In this document: one piece after another, positions 54,618-64,000 of the stretch | Numbering within the stretch: position 1 is the first letter of the stretch | Layout of the letters: each line of letters starts with the position of its first letter | Origin: Gonapodya prolifera JEL478 | Taxonomy: Eukaryota; Monoblepharomycota; Monoblepharidomycetes; Monoblepharidales; Gonapodyaceae | NCBI GenBank assembly: GCA_001574975.1 | Contig: KQ965807.1 | Coordinates: forward strand, 172,474-236,473 | Reading direction: 5' to 3' | Length of the DNA: 64,000 bases | Translations under genes and position numbers: made by a program | The notes under the pieces: generated by a model | Databases searched by the model: none | What the model was told of the DNA's origin: nothing | What the model saw: the letters and a program-made list of their open reading frames with translations, nothing else

Positions 54618-56868
54618 ATGTCAGAGCTTGTGAAGGAGTACAAGGATCAGCTCGTTACCGCCGAAAATCAGTCAGATGAGCTGTCTCCTCTTGAGCAGCG
54701 GAAGGTTCTTCGAAAGTGAGCAAAAGACCTTGCATCAACTCCCAAAGCCGCGAACCAAGCTCAAATCAACCTTCTCTAGAGTCGATATTGCCATTCTTCC
54801 ATGGGCCGCCTGGTTGTACTTGCTGAAGTGGGTTTCCCTCGTCCCTCCCCATCCCTGTCGAACCTCCTGCGACCACGACTGACCGTTTCACATCGGCTGC
54901 CGTTATTGCAGCTACCTTGACCGCACCAACATGGGTGCCGTCAAGATCGCCAACGCCGACTCGGTCCCCCCAAGAGATGTCCTCACAGAGTTGAAACTGA
55001 ACGACGGACAATGGCAGCTGGCGATATCCATCTTCTTCGTCGGATACGGTACGTACTACGGATGGTTTCTCTTATAAAATAATCTTGTCTGACTTCTGTT
55101 GGTTGTTTAGTTATCTTCGAATTGCCCTCCAACATCATCCTGACCCGAGTCGGACCAAGCAAGTGGATGTCTCGGATCATCGTCTCCTGGGGTGAGTGAT
55201 GCTTCCTCCTCGAGCTCGTGATGTTCCGTTTCGCGTACAGCCTGTTGACACATGTGACACAAGGGATCTGCGCAATGTGTCTCGCATTCTGTTCCAACTA
55301 CGCCGGAATCTTGGCTTGCAGGCTCTTCCTCGGTATCGCAGAAGCAGGTTTCTTTCCAGGCATGATGCTTTACTTCTCTTTCTGGTACACACAGGTGAGA
55401 ATCCCGTGCTTTTACCATTGCTCATCGACCTTCCGATGCATGGGCACGAACCACCGCCTTCCACTTCACCCCACACAGCGCGAGTACGCTGTCCGAGCGT
55501 CTCTCTTCTACAGCTCTGCCAACCTGGCCGGGGCTTTTGGTGGCTTGCTTGCTTACGGTATAACGTTCATGTGAGTCTCCCGCATCTCTGAATGATGCTC
55601 GATGTACTGATGTGACTTTTTACATAGGAATGGAGTTAATGGATGGTCGGGCTGGAGATGGATCTTTCTCCGTAAGTGTGACGTCGCATTTGATCGTCAA
55701 CGATCGTATTGACACCGAATTTTCCCGACCGTTTCATAGTCGAAGGAATTCCATCGATAATCTGCGGTCTTCTCACGTGGTTTATACTTCCGGACGTGAG
55801 TTCGATGACATTTAAAACCCTTGAATTGATCAGCTCTCACACACCCCTCCAACACCCTCCAAACCCATCCTACCATTAGTACCCCCTCACCGCCGAATTC
55901 CTCACCCCTGACGAACGCACCTTCCTCATCCGCCGTCTTCCGCCGTCTGCCTCACCGACTGACGAGCACTACCACCTCAAGACCGTCCTCGCCGTACTGT
56001 TGGACCCGCACGCCCACATCATGAACTGCCTCTACCTCGCCTGGGCCATCGCGGCGTACGCGCTTACGTTCTGGTTACCGACCATCGTAAGGAACTTGGG
56101 GTTCTCGTCCACGCAAGCCCTCCTGATGACGACACCGCCGTGGGTTGTGGCGTGGTTCTTCGCGCTGGGTGTTACGTGGAGTAAGTAGCGGTCAAAGTCG
56201 TGGAAATACGGTCACTTGGAACTGATCAGCCGCTTTGTCTTCCGCCGCTCTTAGACTCGGACCGGATGCAAGAACGTATCTGGCACATCGTAGCCGTGAA
56301 CACCATCTTCTTCATCGGGCTCGTCATCTTCGCCACCGTGCCGACCGGAGGTTCCGGAACCGCAGTTGTGAGTCTATCATTTCTCACCATTCCTATCGAA
56401 CCCTTGCCGACCATTCCCACTCCTGCTTGACCTTGCCCCCGCCTCTGCAGCTCTACTTCGCATGCTTCCTCGCCTGCTGCGGAGCCTCGTCCTTCATGCC
56501 TCTCATGTGGGCTTGGCGCACCAAGACCGCTGAGTCGTCCGGTGCGGCTGGAACTGCGATTGCGGGCGGCTTGATGGGATCGTTCGGTATGTCAACAAAC
56601 CTCTAAATTTTCAGGTGACCCAATGGGCATTTGATCGCATGACCTTCTGTCCGTCACAGGAAACATCGGCGGCGCAATCTCGACCTTCCTCTTCCGCTCC
56701 GACTGGGCTCCGCGCTACATCCCTTCGTTCGCTATCTGCTGCGCGCTCTGCGCGACCGCGACGGTTCTCGTTCTTGTCGAGCACGCGTGGAGGACCAAGG
56801 AAGCGGCACGGAATGCGCAAGAGCCGGTGTGGGAAGAGTCGATCCATGAGAGGAGGCCGCACGAGTGA
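54618..56868 (+). CDS. MFS transporter, anion:cation symporter family (allantoate permease type)
   Basis: Fungal relatives of this family (DAL5, TNA1, SEO1 types) import organic anions such as allantoate, nicotinate or small peptides with protons. The start at 54618 gives MSELVKEYKDQLVTAENQSD. TM1 ends YLDRTNMGAVKIANAD, the family's DRTNIG-like motif. ISIFFVGYVIFELPSNIILT then RVGPSKWMSRIIVSWG (motif A region), FLGIAEAGFFPGMMLYFSFW, the central loop TAEFLTPDERTFLIRRLP, WLPTIVRNLGFSSTQA, and C-terminal TMs to SDWAPRYIPSFAIC follow. The end is EESIHERRPHE. About twelve spans are spread over roughly ten exons. Introns are GT-AG and no break is seen. The substrate cannot be read. Confidence 0.92.
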
Positions 56869-57125
56869 TGCTGTGGGGAGAGCTGGATGTTGGCGTAAAG
56901 TGCATTCCGTGAGCATGTGTTGATCGCATGGGTCCGTGGTTTAATTACGAGCACGTACTTTGATAATCTTCCTTGCGGATAATTTGGTAAAAGTTCCTGG
57001 AAAATGTACAACAAATCCGTCATGTTCAACAAAATACTCTCAATAATCGAAAAGGCGTCTGGCATTCCCACTTCTCTGTCTATCACAGAGTGCATGATGC
57101 TCACAATAAGATCCACTCGCCTATC

Positions 57126-59424
57126 CTACATCTCGTCAAAACCCTCACTCCTACCCTTCCACCCTACACCGCTTTTTTCCCCACTCCGCACTTCATCATC
57201 AGCCCCAGTCACAACCAAAAGTCCAACATCCGCCCGCTCGTTCCGCCCATTCAATTCCCTTAACCCTTGCCTCGCCGCGTCCGAAAGCGTCGCCCCAGTC
57301 AGGTCCACGACGAGGCGTGCGACGCGGTCTCGCGCGGGGATGTCGGCGATTTCGGGTGGGTGGGGAAGGAGGGCGAAGTCGTGCCATGACGAGATTAGGT
57401 ATTGGACTGTGAGGTCGGTGAGGAGGGGGTTGTCGCTGAGGACGAGTCGGAATGTTGGGAAGGCGCGGTCTCGGAGAGTATCGGCGGGTGAAGTTGGCGC
57501 ACGCAGGATTCTGTGCACAACACGGCCGTCTGATATACTCTCGAACAATGGAGTGAGCATGTCATCCGTCAGACTAGACTTTGTCAGCGTGAATTCCGCA
57601 AGTGTGGGTGTCGCGAGTGGCAGGGCGGTGAGGATTTGGGTGACGGTTTCGAGGTGCGTGTTGGAGGATTTGAGGGAGAGACGGAGGATTTTGAGGCCTG
57701 CTGTTGGTGAGGTGAAGAAGGAACAGAGATAGGGGACGGTTGCGGGTGACCTTGAAAAAGAGAGGGAATGGTATGTGGATGGGCCGTCATTCTATTTGAA
57801 GTTGTACGTTTAATGACTTTCGACACCCACCATAGGCAATCCAAAAAGTGAATCTCTTCCAGTGCAAAGCCTTCCGCTTGTCGCAGCGCCAGCTTCTCCC
57901 ACAAATACTGCAATGCAAAACTGTTGTAATATCCACTACCCTGAACGCATCCGTCCATCACCATACGCCGCAACGACGGGTGCTTGGCGAGCGCGGTCCC
58001 GATCTGAATGACACTGTTGTGTCCCAGCGGGACTTGGGCGATATGGAGGGACTCCAGGGACCGGTTGAACGCCAAAAAGTCCAAAAACAACTGCCAGAAC
58101 GACAAGGTGATCATGCTGCGCTCTTCATGCAGATCAACGAGGCGCAATTCCCGCACAGTGACGGAGTTGCGAAGAAGACCGCCCAGCGCGCGCCCGGAGG
58201 ATGACCCGACGCTGCAGTGAGCCATATCGAGGACTCGGATCGTGGCAGTAGGAGCGGCGGTGATGATGTGCGCGAGGTCTTGCTCGCTGAGCTCGCAGTC
58301 ATGCAGACGAAGGACGGCGAGGTTTGAGAGAGAGGCGATGAAGTTGGTTAAACCTGTGACGGCTGCTTCTGGTATCACCGTGGAGATCAAGCTGAGAGAA
58401 GTGATGGTTTCATAACGTGCGGCGTCAAGGTCGGGCGCTCCAAGATGTATCAGTTTCAGGAATTGTTCCTTTTTCTGAAGTTTACCAAAGTTGAGGCTGA
58501 GCGATTCGAGACCCGGCAAGATTGAAGAGAGGTATTCTGATGCGTAATCGACAGTGGAGGGTTCCAGGTTGTGCAACTAAATGGAAGGAGGGATCATTGC
58601 AATTTGACCGAACTCCTTTTGTGGTTGAACACGTCATCCCGAATAAATACCCACTTCTACCGACCTCACGTGCCCTTCAGTCAACGCCAATGCCCTCCGT
58701 ACACCTGGTTGCTTCAACAGCGATGCTTGAATTGTCAGGTAATCCACGGATGATACGCTATCCCGGATAACAGCTTCCGAGAGTTGCTCCAACGTGATCG
58801 TGATCGTATCGGACTTGCGGAACAGGTCCCAAATATCTTGAAGGAGGTGTCGGTCAGTGGAGGGATTGTATGGATGAACCAAGAACTCGTCCAGCAACTT
58901 CTGTAACGCCCCAAAGTTACCCGCGCCTAGTTCTGTAAGCATATGCCGTCCACTTCAGGGAGTCAAAGGATAATCGTAGAGATCGGGCGAGTACAATGAA
59001 ACGCCATGGTGGACGCTGCCGCACAAAACTTGAAAACTCACGCTTCAGTTTTGAAAATGAAGTTCTCCAGTGCAGTAGACCTCCACGACGCCACCAAATC
59101 GCACTCGGTTGTCCCCCCTCTCCGCGGCTTGACTCCCAATCGTTGACACACAGTCTTCCACACCGCGGGATCGTCCAAGGGAAGCTCCGATACTGCATCG
59201 GTACTCAGGCAAGTCCTTGCCCACGACGAGAACAAAACGATTGCGAGAGGGGAAAGCTGTGAGAGAATCGCTCGTTGTTGTTCTTGAGGCAACCCGTCTG
59301 CAAAACGGACGATGTGTCTGAAGAGATGGATGGGGTCTGCCGCCAAAGAAACCGCGCAGAGGAGTGAGAGCGATGGCGGCGCAGCGTCCGTGGTGGAGCT
59401 GCCATGTGGAGTGTCCGCAAGCAT
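57126..59424 (-). CDS. Leucine-rich repeat (RNI-like) protein
   Basis: The start is at 59424 (MLADTPHGSSTTDAAPPSLS). The first exon contains LFRHIVRFADGLPQEQQRAI then LSQLSPLAIVLFSSWARTCL. Next comes NFGALQKLLDEFLVHPYNPS, then a long exon of leucine-rich repeats of the RNase-inhibitor kind: LPGLESLSLNFGKL, YETITSLSLISTVIPEAAVT, SLSNLAVLRLHDCELSEQDL, IRVLDMAHCSVGSSSGRALG and RNSVTVRELRLVDL. The final exon has AGLKILRLSLKSSNTHLETV and FRLVLSDNPLLTDLTVQYL, ending EGFDEM at 57126. It is probably a cytosolic scaffold. It has no clear F-box and is not like the 9-18 kb family. No specific function is suggested. Confidence 0.8.
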
Positions 59425-59515
59425 GAGCGAGACCGGCTAAAGTGCACTGGTATCGAATACCGTTTTCACCTGAATTCTCCCTTTGCGACACGTACGACGA
59501 CTAGGCAGCGCCGAC

Positions 59516-60724
59516 ATGTCGCATCACCACGCAGCGCACGGACACGCACATGGGTTTTGGGGCGAACCGACGTCCTCGGGTGAGGGATCACCATTTGAAC
59601 ATTCAGGTGGATGTTGGCATTCTACTAAAACTTGCCCCGATGTACGCAGTCAACTGGTGCGAACGGGACTATATATGGAGCTTCTACATAGCAGAGTTTT
59701 TCAACACTGTTTCCTCGCTATCGATGGTCTTTGCCGGCCTGATTGGCCTGTGGATCCACCGGTTGCCTTTTTGGAGCGGAAAGCATACCGGAAGCGAACG
59801 CCCAGCGGTCCTCGAGACGGCCTACATTTTTGCCTTTATGTCGCTCGTCATTGTGGGATGGGGAAGTGTCGCCTTTCACGCAACTCTGTGGAGAGAATCT
59901 CAGGTGAAGGTTCAAACTTTCGCAGCACGGTATACAACCAGTGTAAACCTCTCCCTCCCTAGGCTCTGGATGAAGTTCCCATGCTGTACTGTGGACTTCT
60001 CATCACGTATTGCATTCTCACGTTCGCAATGCCCCGAGATGGCAAAAGTTCGGGGAACAACATTCTCTTGGCCCACCCTGCAATCCTACCCATCGTTCTT
60101 TCCGTTCTCGCTGCCATTTCTACAGTTTTGGTCACCATGCCTGTCGGAAAGCTCGCCTTTGCCATTTTTGTCGCCATTATGATCGGTTTCTACGTCTCCA
60201 CCATTGTGCGCATCGCTCTGTTCGTTCGCCAAGAGTACGCCCGTCTCGCTTCCCCGGACACGGAGAAACTCGACCGTGCAGGATCCCGTGCGGCGATTGC
60301 CATGTTCTGGGAAGGGCTTTCGTACTTCTTGATCGCCGTGTCGGTGTGGTTGGTGGACAAGAACCTGTGCGACTGGCTTGATGCCATGGGGCCCTGGAAC
60401 CCGCAGCTGCATGCCTGGTGGCATTTTCTTGCCGTAGGTGTTATTTTCTGCCTTGGACGATTACCTTCATCACCTGTTCTTCATCTGCACAATGTATAGT
60501 CCCTGGGAGTATACGACTCCATCGTTTACACGCTCTTCACGCGGCAACGGTTTCTCCTCACGAACTCAGGGTCGCCTCGTAAAGCGGGTATTCGCTGGCT
60601 GGTCAGGATTCCAGTTCCCCTTTTGGGTCACGTCACGGCGCTGCCGTATGTGGTGGTGGTTGAAGGTACTGGAGCTAACGGGAGTTCAGATGGAAAATCT
60701 TCCAATACAAAGAAAAGGAATTAA
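59516..60724 (+). CDS. Alkaline ceramidase (YPC1/YDC1 type)
   Basis: This should hydrolyse ceramide or phytoceramide to a sphingoid base and fatty acid in the ER/Golgi membrane. The first exon, MSHHHAAHGHAHGFWGEPTS, splices to VNWCERDYIWSFYIAEFFNT, matching the family start (V-x-W-C-E-x-x-Y ... YIAEFxNT). WGSVAFHATLWRESQ then ALDEVPMLYCGLLITYCIL carry the His and the D-E-x-P-M-x-Y motif. LHAWWHFLA has the zinc-binding HAWWH. An intron of about 65 bases (donor gtaggt after FLA) joins SLGVYDSIVYTLFTRQRFLL, and the protein ends SSNTKKRN at 60722-60724. Without that intron the frame stops at once, so it decides the C-terminus. About seven membrane spans. The His-rich N-terminus is unusual. Confidence 0.92.
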
Positions 60725-60989
60725 ACAGTAGATTTTACTTCCATCTCTGTTATGGAGACGGAAAAAATAAACAGGGCACGTGATGTTTGCCTTCTGCTGC
60801 GCCACCTTGCCGTTTGAGGTTTCTGGCGCGTTTCTTCACCCAAGAAGACCCATCGACCTGTTTGTCGAACGTTTGACCCCGTTCCTACGTCCGCTCCTTC
60901 TTGCGTACGTTTCAGGCGTCTTCCTCTCCCACCTTCGGCCCGCAGCCCCTCTTCCTGTTCGCCTCTCTTTTTCGACCGTCCCCTTTTCA

Positions 60990-63900
60990 ATGATGTGCGA
61001 CCACGCGCACCACAACCACGGAGCAAACGAAACGAACGGAGTAAACGGAGTCTCGCACTTGGACGATGCCCCACCGCTTGTAGCCCCGCCGAGACCCGCC
61101 GCGGAATGGAATGGCGTGGGTCATCCGACAGTTCCAGGTACGCGTGGCAATACCTGCCGCGGGGCATAACTCCACGGCAGTAATTTTCGTGTGGCGTGGG
61201 AGAGTGTTTGGACTAACTGTACCCTCTCCGCTGCCGCCTGTCGCTTTCGACCGGTCCCGAACCTGTCACCAGACGTGGAGGCGTACCTTCGAGAGGCACT
61301 CACGAAGCGCATCCTTTTCATCGACGGCGCGATGGGAACCATGATTCAGCGGTACCGGTTGACGGAGGATGATTTCCGCGGGACCGAGTTCACGAGGGAG
61401 AAGTTTCCGAAGGATGTCAAGGGAAACAATGTACGTCGATCCGTGTCTGCGCCCGCCCCATCCCCCTTTCCCCATCTTTTCGAGTTGCATTGAACGTCTG
61501 TATTTGTAGGATCTTATCGCCATCACTCGCCCCGACGTGCTTCTAGCGATTCACCGACAGTACCTGGAAGCCGGATCGGACATCATCGAAACCAACACGT
61601 TCTCTGGAACCACAATCGCCCAAGCCGATTACAGCATGCAATCGCTCGCCTACCGCATCAACGTCGAATCCGCCCGCGTTGCCAAGCAAGCGACCGTTGA
61701 ATTTTCCCTCCGGGACCCGAGCAAACCTCGTTTTGTCGCCGGTGCGCTGGGCCCGACGAACAGGACGGCGTCCATCTCGCCGTCGGTGGAGAACCCATCG
61801 TTCCGGAACGTCACTTTCGACGAACTCGTGGAGGCGTACTCGGAGCAGGCCAGGGGTCTCTTGGACGGTGGAGCGGACTTTCTCCTTGTCGAAACGATCT
61901 TCGACACGCTGAACGCCAAGGCGGCACTGTATGCTATCGACACGCTGTGGGAGGCACCTCACAACTATAAGAAGGTTCCCATCGTCATTTCGGGTACGAT
62001 TGTGGATAACTCAGGCAGGACGCTGTCAGGGCAGACCGGGGAGGCCTTTATCGCGAGTGTGCTCCATGCAAACCCTCTGGCCGTGGGCTTGAACTGCGCG
62101 TTGGGAGCGGACCAGATGCTGCCCTTCTTGCAGAGAGTGGCGCGGGAATGCCCCGTGTTCACGGTGTGCTACCCGAACGCTGGGCTACCGAACACATTTG
62201 GGGAGTATGATGAGACCCCGGAGCAGATGACAGAGAAAGTCAAGGTGCGTGCTTCTTCGTAGCGGATTTGCTGTTGCGAAATGCCAACTGTTCGCCCGCC
62301 AGGTCTTCGCCGACCTGCATCTCCTCAACATTATTGGTGGCTGCTGTGGTACCACCCCAGACCACATTTCCGCCATCGCCAAGGCCCTAGGCAACAGCCC
62401 CCCCCGAGTTCCTCCATCGAGTATTCCAGGGTACCACCGCCCTCTGACGCTTTCTGGGCTGGAGCCCCTGGTCATCGACAAGGGAACAGGTTTCGTCAAC
62501 ATTGGAGAACGGTGTAACGTGTCTGGGTCCCGTATTTTTGCGAAGAAAGTGGTTGCAGGACAGTGGGAGGGTGCTATTGATATCGGAAAGGCGCAGGTGG
62601 AGGCGGGGGCGCAGGTCATCGACGTGAACTTGGATGAAGGGTGAGTCACAATCGAGTGGGATGAAGGAGAACTGAAACCTTCAACCCACACGGTCGTACC
62701 CTTTATAGTCTGCTCGACGGTGTGGTAGCCATGACGAAGTTCCTAAACTACATCGCCTCCGAGCCCGACATTGCGCGAGTTCCCCTCATGGTGGACTCAT
62801 CCAACTTCAACGTCGTCCTCGCAGGTCTCAAATGCGCCCAGGGTAAATGTATCGTCAACTCCATCTCGCTGAAGGAGGGCGAGACTGACTTCATCGCAAA
62901 GGCCAAGATCGTCCGACGGTTCGGAGCGGCAGTGGTTGTCATGGCGTTTGACGAAGATGGACAGGCCGTGACGGCTGACAGAAAGTTTGAGATTTGCAAA
63001 CGGTCGTACGATATTCTCACAAAGGTTGTCGGGTTCCCGCCGGAAGATATCATCTTCGACCCAAACATCCTCACGATCGCGACGGGAATGGAAGAGCACA
63101 ACTCATACGCGAAGGAGTTTATCGCGGCCGTGGATATGATCAAACGTAATCTCCCTGGGGCAAAGGTCTCCGGAGGCGTATCGAACCTTTCGTTCTCCTT
63201 CCGAGGGAAAGGTGAACTTCGAGAATCGATGCACTCGGTCTTCCTCTTCCACACCATCAAAGTCGGAATGGACATGGGTATTGTAAACGCTGGTGCCTTG
63301 CCAATTTATGACGACATCCCGGAGGAGCTTCGCATTCTTTGTGAGGACGCCGTGTGGGACCGCGATCCTGATGTGACAGAGAAGCTTCTCAAGTATGCGG
63401 AGAAATCTAAAACATCCGGGAAGGAGAAAGTCGCTGGGGAGGAAGATGCGTGGCGCAAATTAGATGTCGAGAAGCGCCTCGCACATGCGCTTGTAAAAGG
63501 AATCACCGACTACGTTGTGCAAGATACTGAAGAGGCTCGTTTGGACAAGGGAAGATACCCTCGACCCCTAAATGTCATAGAAGGTACGTCCTAGTATTTC
63601 TTTCGTTAATGAAAGTGGAGTTAAATGATTCAACGTATTTATTATGTTAGGACCTCTGATGAAGGGAATGGGAGTGGTTGGGGAATTGTTTGGAAGCGGC
63701 AAAATGTTCTTGCCACAGGTGATCAAGAGCGCCAGGTGAGTCGAATATTTCGCATCATGATTTTCCATTGTTTGAATCTTTGCCTTTCAGAGTCATGAAG
63801 AAAGCTGTTGCTCATCTCATTCCTTACATGGAGGAAGAGCGCCTGGCCAACCTCGCTGCTGCTGGGATCGATGCTAGCACCACTGATGCTAACTCTGCGT

Positions 63901-64000
63901 ATAACGGAACAGTGGTCATGGCGACAGTCAAGGGCGATGTCCACGACATCGGAAAGAACATTGTCGGCGTTGTGCTCGGTTGCAACAATTACCGTGTCGT
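60990..64000 (+). CDS. metH: Cobalamin-dependent methionine synthase (3' part outside window)
   Basis: It transfers a methyl group from methyltetrahydrofolate to homocysteine through B12. Exons 60990-61137, 61273-61430, 61510-62244, 62303-62640, 62709-63583, 63651-63735 and 63791-64000+ join in phase. After a His/Asn/Pro-rich lead of about 50 residues comes the homocysteine domain: [28 protein letters not shown], and zinc ligands in GLNCALG and [12 protein letters not shown]. The pterin-binding domain follows: [66 protein letters not shown]. The cap helices ([20 protein letters not shown]) and the B12 domain start with [17 protein letters not shown], with the His that binds cobalt. The rest of that domain and the reactivation domain lie to the right. 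Confidence 0.96.

Noticed and set aside
57126-59424. Fifth member of the local F-box/LRR family
   Set aside because: Its repeats are of the RNase-inhibitor type in long intact exons, and it lacks the F-box and the FPNVxYFEG landmarks of copies a-d.
1-64000. tRNA, rRNA, CRISPR arrays, telomere repeats, bacterial operons
   Set aside because: I scanned by eye for tRNA T-arm patterns, regular spaced repeats and telomeric units and found none I could support. A tRNA scan could still find a gene.

Overview
The window looks like nuclear DNA of an early-diverging, chytrid-like fungus. The genes are eukaryotic, broken by many short GT-AG introns (mostly about 50-110 bases) and packed closely on both strands. 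The content is fungal: a delta-9 desaturase with a fused C-terminal cytochrome b5, a PAS kinase, MON1, an anion:cation symporter of the allantoate permease type, and alkaline ceramidase. The strongest pointer to an early-diverging lineage is a B12-dependent methionine synthase (MetH), which Dikarya generally lack. No database search was possible, so this placement is an inference.

Left part (1-18.6 kb) is accessory-rich. A gene of the AIG1/FAR-17a membrane family runs off the left edge. A complete but decayed Ty3/Gypsy chromovirus follows (1820-9216: two LTRs, gag, protease, reverse transcriptase, RNase H, integrase, chromodomain-like tail), flanked by a 4-bp target duplication. Then come four members of a local F-box/leucine-rich family on both strands, all with broken frames, interleaved with a tiny intact SERF gene and a cytochrome P450.

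Middle part (18.8-40 kb) is mostly single-copy cellular genes. In order they are an SDR oxidoreductase, a ZIP zinc transporter with a signal-peptide exon and a His-rich loop, an ankyrin protein, a Mei2-like RNA-binding protein, peptide methionine sulfoxide reductase A, a KH-plus-SAM protein of Bicaudal-C type, and a PAS kinase. Two proteins of the post-transcriptional type (Mei2-like, KH-SAM) flank MsrA.

Right part (40-64 kb) opens with an F-box gene carrying a Cys-rich domain that I do not recognise. That domain is tandemly duplicated just downstream. A second SDR, the desaturase, and a receptor-like protein (signal peptide, two duplicated LRR ectodomains, one membrane span, cytoplasmic SH3) follow. 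After an SDR remnant come MON1 and the symporter (divergent, sharing 144 bp), an LRR protein, alkaline ceramidase, and MetH, which runs off the right edge.

Several genes (the AIG1 gene, the second SDR, the F-box family, the retroelement) need one-base frame changes. The sequence cannot tell true decay from assembly indels. Two N gaps (3639-3794 and 21380-21453) hide coding sequence. Exon edges are given where the splice sites and reading frame agree; elsewhere gene limits are approximate.
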